64,000 nt of DNA, taken from Zelonia costaricensis. Taxonomy: Eukaryota; Euglenozoa; Kinetoplastea; Trypanosomatida; Trypanosomatidae. This document shows positions 20,019 through 30,156 of this stretch, in pieces (position 1 is the first letter of the stretch; the number at the start of each line of letters is the position of its first letter). The notes beneath the pieces were generated by a model. That model searched no databases, was not told the DNA's origin, and saw only the letters and a program-made list of their open reading frames with translations. The stretch lies in assembly GCA_030849075.1 (NCBI GenBank), contig JASAOO010003485.1:1-64000 (forward strand), given 5' to 3'. The position numbers and the translations under genes are program-made.

Positions 20019-22931
20019 ATGTTTCGTGGTGTAAGCCGTGCGTTGCTGGCACAGGGGAGGTTCAGCTCCCCTGCCGCCGGCTACGTGCGCAAGACGGCGC
20101 CCTCGAGTCGGCCCAACGGCAGTGCGTCGACTGCAGCGGGGAAGTGGCGCAACCTCCCGGCACTGCGCACACGCGCAACCGCAGCGTCTTCAAAGCCGCC
20201 CCAACGCGTCTTCACGCTCGTCCCCGCCTCGTCCCAATCTCTGAAAGCCACTAAGTGGATGCAGCGTTCCCCGCACGCGCTCGTTCCGGCGCTTCCACCG
20301 CCCGCCGCGGACCTGCGCCTCAGTGCAGACGCCGACACGCCGCAGCAGCTGAGCGTGATGCTGTCGGAGGCGCAACTTGCGGCCTCCCTCACAACCGACA
20401 ACGCGGCTGACGACGCGAGTGCTGCGCCACAGAACGCGCCGCGACCGGCCATGACGGGGGAGCAGAGCCTCGTCTGCGACCTGGCCTGGGAGGGGGCGTC
20501 GCTCTTCATCGGCGGAGACGCTGGTACGGGAAAGTCGTTTCTCCTCCGCGCTATCGCGGCGCGGATGACGGCGGCGGGCCGCCGCGTCGCCGTCACGGCG
20601 TCCACCGGCATCGCCGCGCTGAACATCGGCGGCAACACGTTTCACAGCACCTTCGGCGTGCCGCTGCCCACCCCGGACGACACGCTGGACCGCTCGTCGC
20701 GCACAAGCGCTTCACAGCAGGACGGCGACGGCGATAACCTCGAAGAAGCTGACGACGCCGAGGACGGTGGTACCGGAAGGGCGACCCCAGAAGACGACGC
20801 CGACGACACAGAAGGCAACGATGGAGACGACGACGTTTCGCCGGTGCTCAAGGCGAAAAAAGTGCACCGCCTTCGCTTCACCAACACCGGTGTCCTCGCC
20901 GACGTGGACGTGGTCATCATCGACGAAGTCTCCATGCTGCACGCCGGCGTGCTCGAATCTTTTGAACGGGCGGCGCGCCGCATGCCGGGCCGGGACGCAG
21001 CGCGCCCCTTCGGCGGGCTGCAGATGATTCTTTCTGGCGACTTCCTGCAGCTCACACCGTTCGCCGCCGGCGACGCCCCCTTCGGCTCTCGCCAGCAGCG
21101 CCAGCAGCTTCTCGAGCAGCGCCTACCAGACGGTCGCCCCGGCACGCAACGGGAGAAGTTGGGAGTGGGTGCCGACCGGGTGGTGTGCGAGCGAGTCGGC
21201 CCAGAGAACGAGGACCTGGAGGCGCCACCCACCGGGGATGTCAGCCCGCCGGTTGCAGGCACAGGCGCCACCACCGTGACGCCGTACCAAAAATTGCAGC
21301 GCCGACACCGGAAGTCGTGTGCGGCACTGCCCACTACTGACGCGCCCCCCTCTTCGTCGATGTCGGCGAGCTCGCCCTCGCGACACCGGCGCGACGTGTG
21401 GTACTACGACAAGCCGATGTTCGAAAGCTGGTGCTTCGCGCACCACCTCCTCCACGTGCAGCTCCGTGAGCCGCAGCGGCAGCAGGACCGCATGTTTACC
21501 GCCGCCCTGAATCGCCTCCGGCAAGGCCAGCTGCCGTACCGCATCTCCCGCTCCGCCGTCATGAACCCCGCTGCCAAGGACGCTGTGCGGCTGCTGCCGA
21601 CCAAGGCCGCTGTGAAGAACTTCAACGATGGCAGGCTGCTGCAGCTGGAGGGCGAGGAGCACGTCTTCCCCACGCAGCTCACTACCTGCGACCTCACCTC
21701 CGTGCCAGCGCCCAACACGACGAAGGGGGACCCCGTCGGGGTGCACGGCGGCGGCGGCGATGCCTGCGATGCTACACTGCTCGTGTACTATCAGAGCTCC
21801 GCTCCGACCCGAAGCCCGCGCGCTACGCAGGCGGTGCGGGGCCGCCTTCGCGTCGCCGAGGCCGTCAAGGTCGCTCGCTCCCTCGAGGAGGTCTGCCTGC
21901 TGCCCCGCGGCTCCGTGCAGGTGCACGGCCTACCGTCACCGGTGTCCTACTCAAGCTCCCTGTGCACGGTGTGTGTGCGGTGCGTCGGGCCGAACCGGCG
22001 GCTCGCTGAGGAGCGTCGCACCGCGGTGCGGACCGTGCTGGATCTTTGGCCTGGCGCGAAAGGAAGCGGCAACGGCGCCGTGCAGGCACCGAGCGGGTGC
22101 CCAAAGCCGCGGCCACCCCCGCTGGCGCCGCTCTTCCCGCGCGAGGTGGTGCGGGTGGAGGAGGTCGAGGAGCGTCAACTCCTGCGTCGCCTGCAGCCTT
22201 TCATGCAAGAGAGCCTGCGCGAGGCGGTGCGTCGCGACACGGTGCTTCAGGACACCCGGTTGAAGGTGGGGTGTCGTGTGATGCTCCTGCGCAACTTGAC
22301 GCACCAGTACGTGAACGGGTCGCTGGGCACGGTGGTGGCGTTCCGTCCAGTTGTCGAGTGCCTGCACCTCGTACCAGGGGACCTCAAGGCCGCTGCGACG
22401 CCACCACACTTTCTCACCCGCGCCGAGGCCCGAGTGACGCGCCGCGGCGGAGGAGGTGCAGGGAGCCCCACAACGGGCCCGACGCCCACGGCAGTCGAGG
22501 TGCCGGTCGTGCGCATGGACGTCGACGGAAAAGAGGTCGCCATTCCCTGGATCACGGTGCCCGTCCCGGTCGCCAAGCAGGACTGGTGCTTCACCCTGCG
22601 CGCCGCCTGCCTCCCCCTCACCCCTGCCTACGCCTTCACCGTGCACAAGATCCAGGGTGTCACGCTGGACCATCCCGTCCTCTTCGACGCCGAGGGCATG
22701 TTTCCGTGCGACCACCTCGTCTACGTGGCGGCGAGCCGGGTGCGCAAGTTCGAGCACCTGCGCATCATCAACCTGACGCCGCGCATGATCTCGGTGCACA
22801 AGCCGTCGCTGCTCTTCACGCAGCGCATCCCGGGTGTTGAGGCGGCGGTGCGCACGTGGCGCACGTTGCAGGAGAAGCGCACGCCAGGCGCACATTTGTT
22901 CTACCCATCGTCCGTGAAGGGGAAGGGGTAG
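20019..22931 (+). CDS. PIF1-like DNA helicase, probably mitochondrial, 970 aa
   Basis: This is a 5'-3' superfamily 1B helicase of the PIF1 family. Walker A is GGDAGTGKS (residues 165-173), followed by motif Ia (VTASTGIAALNIGG). Walker B is IIDEVSM (about 299-305), then SGDFLQLTP (motif III). C-terminal motifs are AYAFTVHKIQGVTLD (about 870) and VYVAASRVRKFEHLRI (about 905). The N-terminus (MFRGVSRALLAQGRF) is basic, Ser/Ala/Arg-rich and lacks acidic residues for about 60 positions, as in mitochondrial presequences. Two inserts enlarge the core: a highly acidic one between motifs Ia and II, and a Ser/Pro-rich one after motif III. Kinetoplastids have several PIF1 paralogues, many acting in kinetoplast DNA replication. 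I cannot assign which paralogue this is. Confidence 0.9.
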   Translation: MFRGVSRALLAQGRFSSPAAGYVRKTAPSSRPNGSASTAAGKWRNLPALRTRATAASSKPPQRVFTLVPASSQSLKATKWMQRSPHALVPALPPPAADLRLSADADTPQQLSVMLSEAQLAASLTTDNAADDASAAPQNAPRPAMTGEQSLVCDLAWEGASLFIGGDAGTGKSFLLRAIAARMTAAGRRVAVTASTGIAALNIGGNTFHSTFGVPLPTPDDTLDRSSRTSASQQDGDGDNLEEADDAEDGGTGRATPEDDADDTEGNDGDDDVSPVLKAKKVHRLRFTNTGVLADVDVVIIDEVSMLHAGVLESFERAARRMPGRDAARPFGGLQMILSGDFLQLTPFAAGDAPFGSRQQRQQLLEQRLPDGRPGTQREKLGVGADRVVCERVGPENEDLEAPPTGDVSPPVAGTGATTVTPYQKLQRRHRKSCAALPTTDAPPSSSMSASSPSRHRRDVWYYDKPMFESWCFAHHLLHVQLREPQRQQDRMFTAALNRLRQGQLPYRISRSAVMNPAAKDAVRLLPTKAAVKNFNDGRLLQLEGEEHVFPTQLTTCDLTSVPAPNTTKGDPVGVHGGGGDACDATLLVYYQSSAPTRSPRATQAVRGRLRVAEAVKVARSLEEVCLLPRGSVQVHGLPSPVSYSSSLCTVCVRCVGPNRRLAEERRTAVRTVLDLWPGAKGSGNGAVQAPSGCPKPRPPPLAPLFPREVVRVEEVEERQLLRRLQPFMQESLREAVRRDTVLQDTRLKVGCRVMLLRNLTHQYVNGSLGTVVAFRPVVECLHLVPGDLKAAATPPHFLTRAEARVTRRGGGGAGSPTTGPTPTAVEVPVVRMDVDGKEVAIPWITVPVPVAKQDWCFTLRAACLPLTPAYAFTVHKIQGVTLDHPVLFDAEGMFPCDHLVYVAASRVRKFEHLRIINLTPRMISVHKPSLLFTQRIPGVEAAVRTWRTLQEKRTPGAHLFYPSSVKGKG

Positions 22932-23861
22932 TGGGCCGTGACAGATGGAAGCAGCTCAAGAGGGACAGCCACTGGCGAGCCCGGCAGACACGAGGCGCCT
23001 GCGGAGCGTGTCGACCGCTCGCCTCTTTCATCTCTGCTGTCTCTTTTTGGGTGTGCGTGCCATTGACCATCATCGGGGGCCCCTTCGGTTTCTCGACGGA
23101 GTACCGCGCGCTGACGCCAGCGTCCAAAACGGGCTTTGCTTCTCGTGTGTTTGTGTGTGTGAGCTACTTTGTGTTCTCCGCTACGCGTACTGCTTCTACT
23201 TTGTGCTCTCCTGCTGACAAACACAGAACTCCCAGAAACCGTGTAGAGGTGAAAGAGAGCAGCTAACATGTATTAGAAAGCCTGAAGGGAGCGATGACTC
23301 TTCGTCTCGAGGTGTTCTGAAGGGCCTGCAGTACTGCTCGATCAAAGGAAACAACTGGGGCGCAGCGACAGTCAAGTGTGTGAGCTTCCGACAGCCACGC
23401 TTTAAGACGAGCGCGCCGGCGTTTCGTTGCCGTTGGGAGGGAGGGGGGCGGGGAACTGCGAGTCGAACCTTTATGATCGAAGGGACCCCTCTGCTAACTG
23501 TTGTTCTGCTGATGTCTCCCATTTTCGTCGCTTCTGTTGTCCACAAAACCCACTACGCGCTGCTGTTTCGTTTGTTTCTCGCGTCGAGTAGATTTGCTGC
23601 CGCTCCACTGTGACGCGTACTTCCTCTCCTCTCCCCCCCCGCTTTCATCTCTCCTCTCTAGAGTTATTCAAAAACAGGCCCCTTTATATTCGCTGCTCAC
23701 CATTGCCGTTTTCGTAGGAAACGCTCAGCCGCCGTGACCGATCGCCTCCCCTCCCCTCGCCCTTCTCTGTCTCCTCATCACCACACAAAAACGCTGCTCG
23801 GTCAACAAAGCGTCTTGTCGAGCTCCATTAGCGGGAGCGCGCACACACAAACATACACACA

Positions 23862-23897
<36 letters not shown>

Positions 23898-23962
23898 GGT
23901 ACATTCAGCTGCCAAACAGAAAAAAGCAAACAAAAAAAAAGTGAACCCAAACCCCGCGAAGG
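22932..23962. other. Intergenic region with a long (CA)n run
   Basis: No gene is seen. It includes a G-rich patch near 23435-23452, C/T-rich sequence at about 23620-23660 and 23740-23775, the (AC)16 run at 23863-23894, and an A-rich leader just before the PMI ATG. The CA run followed by CAG probably marks the trans-splice site for PMI. Confidence 0.55.
23863..23894 (+). repeat. (AC)16 microsatellite
   Basis: Thirty-two bases of uninterrupted AC, about 70 bases upstream of the PMI start. It is the longest perfect dinucleotide run I found and a likely length-polymorphic marker. Confidence 0.95.
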
Positions 23963-25237
23963 ATGTCGCTGCTTGTCAAGATCGACGCGGGCTACCAGGA
24001 CTATGCCTGGGGCAAGGATGCCGCGTCGAGCTTTGTGGCCAAGATGAAGGGGCTCTCGGGCGACAAGTCGGGCAAGATGTACGCGGAGCTGTGGGTAGGC
24101 ACGCATCCGAGCTGCCCATCCAAGATTTCGGACAGCAACGGGCAGCTGCTGGACGACTTCTTGAAGGAGCCGGCAAACAAGGCCAAGTTCTTCTCGGCGG
24201 CGCACCAGGCCAGCGGCTTCCGCGACACCGTGCCGTATCTCCTGAAGATCCTCTCCATCGGCACGGCGCTCTCCATTCAGGCGCACCCGTGCAAGAAGCT
24301 CGCTGAGGAGCTGCACGCCGCGAAGCCGGACAAGTACAAGGACCCAAACCACAAGCCCGAGCTTATCTGCGCCCTCACCCCATTCGAGGCCCTCTGCTGC
24401 TTCCGCTCACTGGGCGCCATCATTGCGTTTCTCAAGCGCATCCCGCAGCTGGCGCAGCTCGTGCAGGCGCCGGAGGTCCTGGGCAAGTACATGACGGCGC
24501 CTGCGAGCGAGCTGCCTGCGACGGACAGCGCGGAGGAGAAGAAGGCGCTCAAGAGTCTGATGGCAAAGCTGTACGCCGTGCCCGAGAAGGAGGTCACAGC
24601 GGCGCTGCGGGCGCACCTGCAGCATGTCAAGGCCGGTGGGGCGCAGTGCCCGGAGGACAAGCTGTTCGCGCGGGTGTATGAGCAGTACCCCGACGACGTG
24701 GGCTGCTGGATGGTCTACTTCCTCAACTACGTGCAGATGACGCCGGGCCAGGCGCTGTTCCTGTCGGACAGCGAGCCGCACGCGTACATCAGTGGAGAGG
24801 GGGTGGAGATTATGGCGTGCAGCGACAACGTCGTGCGCGCTGGCTTGACGCCCAAGTGGAAGGACGTGCCGACGCTGGTGAGCATGCTCAAGTACGACAC
24901 CACCGGCCTGGCCTCGGCGCGCCACGAGAAGCAGAGCAAGGAGGACGCGGCGAAGTGGCAGGTGCAGTACTACCAGCCGCCCGCGCAGTTCCCGGACTTC
25001 TCGCTGTACCGCATGCAGTACGAGCACAGCTCTGGCGACGGCACCGCCTCCGTGACGCTGCCCACCATCGGGCTTGGCTTCTGCCTGGAGGGGTCGGCCA
25101 AGGTCAACGGGACGACGGTGAAGGCGGGTGAGTGCTTTGCAGTGCCGCACGGGACGATGACGTGCCAGGCGGAGGGCAAGAAGGCGCTCGTCTTCGTGGC
25201 TTCAACGAACCATCTCGGTGGCAAGAGCTCTCTGTGA
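23963..25237 (+). CDS. PMI: Mannose-6-phosphate isomerase (type I PMI)
   Basis: The enzyme interconverts fructose-6-phosphate and mannose-6-phosphate, the entry step to GDP-mannose and hence to lipophosphoglycan, GPI anchors, N-glycans and mannogen. The 424-residue product matches the family in length and throughout its sequence. The type I signature is present: SIQAHP (Gln106, His108) and PNHKPE (Glu133) give three zinc ligands. The fourth is His273 in EPHAYISGEG, and the catalytic Arg lies in NVVRAGLTPK (Arg292). The N-terminal GYQDYAWGK is also typical. There is no obvious C-terminal SKL-type glycosomal signal (ends GGKSSL), although the last three residues are SSL; a cytosolic location is the default inference. 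The A-rich context before the ATG and good codon bias suggest solid expression. Confidence 0.97.
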   Translation: MSLLVKIDAGYQDYAWGKDAASSFVAKMKGLSGDKSGKMYAELWVGTHPSCPSKISDSNGQLLDDFLKEPANKAKFFSAAHQASGFRDTVPYLLKILSIGTALSIQAHPCKKLAEELHAAKPDKYKDPNHKPELICALTPFEALCCFRSLGAIIAFLKRIPQLAQLVQAPEVLGKYMTAPASELPATDSAEEKKALKSLMAKLYAVPEKEVTAALRAHLQHVKAGGAQCPEDKLFARVYEQYPDDVGCWMVYFLNYVQMTPGQALFLSDSEPHAYISGEGVEIMACSDNVVRAGLTPKWKDVPTLVSMLKYDTTGLASARHEKQSKEDAAKWQVQYYQPPAQFPDFSLYRMQYEHSSGDGTASVTLPTIGLGFCLEGSAKVNGTTVKAGECFAVPHGTMTCQAEGKKALVFVASTNHLGGKSSL

Positions 25238-25507
25238 GGTGGCGGGGGGGGGGGGTGGCCCCGATGGGGTTGCGGACGATGTGAGGGTGGAAGGGGCGGA
25301 GGGCGTTTGAGGCTGTAAGGCGACCCCGACATGGCACGTACGCACACACACACACACAGGTTTCGCTCGCGTGGTCGCACGCGGGCCGATGACTGTGATG
25401 TGGCCGCGCTCCTCTTGTTACCGCCTTTGTATAACGCTTCGTCCGCTCTCCTGCGTGGCCACCCGGCACTGGAGTGCCGCACCACCAAAAGAGAAGAAAG
25501 GAAATCA

Positions 25508-25547
25508 ACACACACACCACACCACACCACACCACACCCACACAATA
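25508..25547 (+). repeat. CA / CCACA short tandem repeat
   Basis: An (AC)n start passes into several tandem copies of a pentamer CCACA, then CA-rich sequence. Intergenic, 3' of PMI. Confidence 0.85.
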
Positions 25548-27776
25548 AACACACAAAAACACACAAAAAACGTTACTCCCTTTGTCTGTTGGCTCGGCTC
25601 CGTTCAGGCCCCCCGACACCGTCTTATTTCCCTCCATTGCTTTTGTCTCTCTCCCTTTTTCTTTTGGCTCTCTTCGCTTACTGTTCTCACGTTGGGCCAT
25701 GCAGTGGTGGCGTTGAGGGACGGACGCCCTGGTGTTCACCTTCCCCTTCGCCGCTCTTCGGTGCTCCCCCCTCCCCTCCCCTCCCCTCCCCCTTTTTCAT
25801 ATGCGCTCCTTTCGCCGTTCACAGGATGCCGTGCGGTGGGGTGCACCCTGCTACTGGAGTGGGAAACCGACACTCGCCGAACTCGCATCGCATTGTGGAA
25901 GAGTACGTGCCTAAGGTGGTGAGCAGAGCAGAAGAAAAACAAAAAGGTAGGCACAACGGTCATCACCTTTTTTTTTTGGGGGGGGGAGCGAGCCCAAAGA
26001 GCTCCAAGTTCTCTCACAAGCGCCGTGCGTGTATGTGTGTGTGTGCTTCTCCCCGCTGCCTTCTCGCACAAGAAAACTGGCCGCCGTCACTCTCTCTCTG
26101 TGGATGTGTGCGTGCTTGGGAGCAAGCAGAGGCGCCCGCCCCGTCGTCGGGCTCGCCCTCCCCTCGCTTCTCTCACGGCTCGTCCCTGGTGCGCCTTGTG
26201 TCGTCTTCTTGCACCCTCCTCCCTCCTCTTCTGTTGATCTCTCACGGGCCGGAGGCGGTTTTACGTGGGCTCCTCTATACGGTTCTGCCAGCGATGACCC
26301 CCTTTTCTTTACTGTTCTGACATGTCAGGTGATGTGCCCCACACGATCGTTGAGCTCGGGAGGACGACCTGCTGAGTCGTCTGCCGCCGACCTTCAAGCC
26401 CTCTCACCGCGGCCTTCCCCTCGTACCGATTGTGTTGCTTGTACGCTTTTCTCGTTCTTCTCTCCCGGGCCTCCCTCGTATCCTTTGACGGGTGCGTCAC
26501 GTTTCATAGGCCAGCGCGCGTCGGCGCAGGGATTGTTACCGTGCCTTTCTCGTTTTGGTGGCCCATTGCGGTGCGGAGCGCCGTGTCTTGGCACTTGCGC
26601 TATTTGTGTATCGGCCTCTTCGGTGGCGAACCGCCTGTCCCCGCTTTCTGCCCCCTTGCTGTCGGCCGCTCGGCGTACTCCCTGTCTTTGTTTTCCGAGT
26701 GTCTCCTCCTTCTTCATCGACCACCTGTGTGCCGACTTGGCTGCACACACACACACACACACAGACACACAGACGCCCACGCACGCAACCGAACACAGGC
26801 AAATCAAACATATGCTACGCGTCTACGCTCGCATTTCTCGCGTTTGCGCAGCAGCGGCGCTCGCAAAGCTCCTCTGTGGGGATGGAGGGGGTTAAAGAAC
26901 CACACACAGACACACACAAAAGAGAACAGCAAAGACGGCAACAACAACAAGAGCAGAAGGAAAACCGGAGGCGCTGTGAGACGGCGGCGGGGGTGCGAGT
27001 TCCACACCGTCGTTCATCTCAGCACACCGCTCTTCAAGTGAAGGAAAGCGTTCGCAGAGGAGATGGACTACGGGGGACTGCACACACGATTAAGCAATTA
27101 TGAAAACCGCGCTCCTTGCCGAGGTCGTTGGCTTCGCGTCCACCCCTCCCGTACCCCTCCCCCTTCGTGATGCAACTCTCTATTGCCTCGTCTCTCCTCC
27201 CTTCTTCTCCCCTCGACGCACATACACACACACACGCTTCGCTTTCCACACTACATGTGTGGCGCTGTTCTGCTGCGCGTCCATGTTTCAGTTACAGCAC
27301 GTGCGGCGGCGAGGAACGTGAAGCGCGCCTCCGTTCCACATTATTTTGGCCGTCGCGTGCGCGTGTGTGCGGTGGTCCTGACGCACGTGTCCGTTGTCTT
27401 TGCAGGTGTGTGTACAGGCGAGTAGGAATTTCGCGTCTGCTCTTCTGTTGTTGTTGTCCTGGTACCGCGTGCAGCGCCACACTGGCCCGTCTCACTCCCC
27501 TCCCCCTGCTGCACACTCGCCTCATCGTCTTGTTTTAACGTCTGTTTCGGAGGTGGCGTCCGCGTTGACGCGCTGCTTCCTCTGCCGTCTTGTGTGTGTG
27601 TGTGTGTGTTGCTGTTGGTGTTGGTGTTGTTGGCGGTGCCTCCTCTCTGGTGTCGCCGCTGCACTCCCATTCTCATCCGCTTTCTTTTTGGGGTTTTCTT
27701 TGCTGTTGAAGGTGTCTACAGCAGCTACGCTGGCACGCTTGCCGTGGGTGTGCGTGCTGGTGACGTACACGCGCGG

Positions 27777-27801
27777 CTCTTTCTTCTTTTTTTATCCATA
27801 G
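27777..27801 (+). promoter_or_regulatory. Polypyrimidine tract and predicted SL trans-splice acceptor
   Basis: A T/C tract (TTTCTTCTTTTTTTATCC) ends in ATAG with AG at 27800-27801, about 118 bases upstream of the Arf-GAP ATG. It is one of the clearest acceptors in the window. Confidence 0.65.
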
Positions 27802-27918
27802 TCGTGGCTCTAATCAGGCGTCTTGCGAGGCGGCACAGCCACACATCGGCACCTCCACACCCCTACCGAGACGTCCTCACACTCGGGTCCGTCCAACGGA
27901 CGCCTCGCTCGCCTAGGG

Positions 27919-30156
27919 ATGGCCTCGATTGAGCGGCAGAGCAAAGAGGTGCAGGCGCAGCGGCAGCGGCAGCTGCTTGCGCTGCTGCAGCTGCCCGGCA
28001 ACGACGAGTGCATGGATTGCTGTGCGCGCAAGCCGACGTGGGCGAGCACCAACCTGGGCATCTTCATTTGCATCCGCTGCAGCGGCCTGCACCGGCAGCT
28101 CGGCGTTGACGTGAGCAAGGTCAAAAGCTGCACCATGGACCTCTGGGAGCCGGAGCAGATCGGCTTCATGGCCGAGATGGGTAACCTACGCGCGAAGCGC
28201 GTCTACGAGGCCGCCATTCCGAGCACGTACGTAAAGCCCGCGGTGCAGGAGAAGTCGGCGGCGGTCATGCGGTGGCTACAGCTCAAGTACGTTCAAAGGA
28301 AGTACTACCGTGCCCCTACGGCAGACACGAAGCCTCCGCTCGTCGCAACGGTCGCCGGGCAGCAGGAAGGGATGCACGAGAGTAGAGCACGCCCTGCTTT
28401 GCCCACTGCACTGCCCGCAGCGCTCCCGACGTCAAGTGGGCCACTGCGGGAAGCTCCCATGTCGGTGCCCCTCACCTCAAACGCACCAAAGCCGGCGCGC
28501 AAGCGCGAGGTCTTCACCGTTCCGGAGCGCGTCGAGGGCACGCTGTCGTACGCAACCCTCTGCGCCGTCGCCTCGTCCGCCTCGTGCTCCGACTCGCGAC
28601 AGCCGTCGATCCTTGGGTGGCTCCGTGCCACCTCGTTCCCCACCGAGGCCGAAGACAACCTCAACTCCTTCGGCGAGCGGCAGATCTCCTCACTGAACCA
28701 GTCCGCATCCGGTGCGGCGAGCAACTCGATTCCGACTGCGGCGGCGCCGCAGCCAGCTGCCGGTGAAGCGAAGGAGGCTCGCGCGCAGATGATGACGACA
28801 AGCTCCGCCACGGCTGCAGCACACGTGAGGTCCGACAGTGGGTCGGGTCACGAGGCACCAAGACGCACTGCCGACCGAGCACCGGTAGCGGCAACACCGG
28901 TGCCGCGTGTGGAAGGCGACGCGGTGCGAAGTTCCGTGCCCGCAGGAGCAGAGCCGTCGCCCGCCGTGGGACAAGAGACGTGCCAACCTGGCCCGTCGAC
29001 CCACCGGGATGCCACCGCCGCCGCGCCATCGCGCGCCCCTCTTCCCGTAACCGAATGCGCCCCTGCCGTCTCACCGATAATGATTGGTACCGAGAACGTG
29101 GCGCCAGCCGAGCAGCGGCACCGCCGTCGTCATAGGCGTACCTCGCCGCAGCCGGACACGCAGCCAGCCGCCACACCAGTTGCCGGCGTAACACCACCCG
29201 CCCCTCCGCCGCTGTCATCCACCCCGCCTGTGACACTCCACGTAGATGCACACGCAGACGCAGCTGTCGTCGAGCTCCCGACGACGTCGAGGAACGGAGA
29301 CGCCACCGCAACCGCAGCGGTCCCCAAGTTCGCCCCTTCAACCAGTGATGAGGCACCGCTGCCGCCCGAGCCGCCGCGCCAGCCGCCCGCACAACCGCCA
29401 GCACCGCGACCTCTGCAGCCGGTCAACAGCCACGGTGTCTTCTCGTTCCCCGAGTTCAACGAACCGAGCTGCAGCACGCAGCCGACACCCGGGTACGAGC
29501 CGCGCCTTGCGCCCCGCGCCGGTGCCACAGTGGCGGTGGTGAAGCCCGATGGCAGTGCCGCTGCCGTGCACAAGAGCGCCTCGGCATCGGCAGCTGAGGG
29601 CGGACGGGCACCGTCCCTTGCGGCCCTCAACTCCTCCTTCGCCTCACGGCTATCCTCCACGTTCGGGAACGGCGGCAACGCCGCCGCCACCGCACTGCCG
29701 ACGCCGATGCGCGCCTCCTTTACGCAGTGCGCCGGCCCCGCGCACGCCGACGCAGATCAGCGAGAGCGATCGCAGCCGCAGCAGCGCGTCCTCCTGTCAC
29801 CGCCGGCGCTGGACGACGATGAGGTGATGCCGCAGCGGAACGTGTACACACCGGAGGTGCACTACGCCTCGGAGTTGCGTCAGCGGCAGCCCTCTCTGCC
29901 GGGCAACACCGCCACGTCAATGAGCTTCTCCATGAACCGGCAGCGCAGCTCCATTCTGTCCCCTATGACGGAGGACGTGGGCCACGCTACTGGCGGTGTT
30001 GGCAGTCGGCTGCACGCGGAGCCGCCCACACAACTGCGCCGGCTGCCGGTGGATAGTACCGCGTCGCTGAACAGCATGCTAGAGATGCAGCGGCATCTGG
30101 AGGAGCAGCTGCGCGTGCTGAAGGAGCGGTTCCGCCAGACTTCTCGGCCAGAGTGA
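27919..30156 (+). CDS. Arf GTPase-activating protein (ArfGAP domain), 745 aa
   Basis: The N-terminal 125 residues are an ArfGAP domain, which stimulates GTP hydrolysis on Arf-family GTPases and so uncoats or reshapes Golgi and endosomal membranes. The zinc finger is complete: Cys31, Cys34, Cys51 and Cys54 with the classical 16-residue spacing (CMDC...CIRC), followed by SGLHRQLG with the catalytic arginine finger at Arg59. WEPEQIGFMAEMGN and the AIPSTYVKP region are also family-typical (SMAP/AGFG-like start of the domain at the very N-terminus). The remaining 600 residues are Pro/Ala/Ser-rich and disordered, ending in a short coiled coil (LEMQRHLEEQLRVLKERF). I start at 27919 because the frame upstream is UTR beyond the predicted acceptor. 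Confidence 0.92.
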   Translation: MASIERQSKEVQAQRQRQLLALLQLPGNDECMDCCARKPTWASTNLGIFICIRCSGLHRQLGVDVSKVKSCTMDLWEPEQIGFMAEMGNLRAKRVYEAAIPSTYVKPAVQEKSAAVMRWLQLKYVQRKYYRAPTADTKPPLVATVAGQQEGMHESRARPALPTALPAALPTSSGPLREAPMSVPLTSNAPKPARKREVFTVPERVEGTLSYATLCAVASSASCSDSRQPSILGWLRATSFPTEAEDNLNSFGERQISSLNQSASGAASNSIPTAAAPQPAAGEAKEARAQMMTTSSATAAAHVRSDSGSGHEAPRRTADRAPVAATPVPRVEGDAVRSSVPAGAEPSPAVGQETCQPGPSTHRDATAAAPSRAPLPVTECAPAVSPIMIGTENVAPAEQRHRRRHRRTSPQPDTQPAATPVAGVTPPAPPPLSSTPPVTLHVDAHADAAVVELPTTSRNGDATATAAVPKFAPSTSDEAPLPPEPPRQPPAQPPAPRPLQPVNSHGVFSFPEFNEPSCSTQPTPGYEPRLAPRAGATVAVVKPDGSAAAVHKSASASAAEGGRAPSLAALNSSFASRLSSTFGNGGNAAATALPTPMRASFTQCAGPAHADADQRERSQPQQRVLLSPPALDDDEVMPQRNVYTPEVHYASELRQRQPSLPGNTATSMSFSMNRQRSSILSPMTEDVGHATGGVGSRLHAEPPTQLRRLPVDSTASLNSMLEMQRHLEEQLRVLKERFRQTSRPE

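Larger units (their letters stand above)
25238..27918. other. 2.7 kb intergenic region
   Basis: No convincing gene. It holds a G-run right after the PMI stop (25243-25256), a CACAC/CCACA-type repeat near 25508-25547, C-rich blocks near 25765-25795, a T-run then G-run at 25970-25988, a CA run at 26744-26764 and a TG run near 27593-27610. Numerous open frames reflect these repeats only. Confidence 0.6.

Noticed and set aside
23455..23475. Near-match to a minus-strand tRNA B-box
   Set aside because: One mismatch and no pairing T-stem or acceptor stem.
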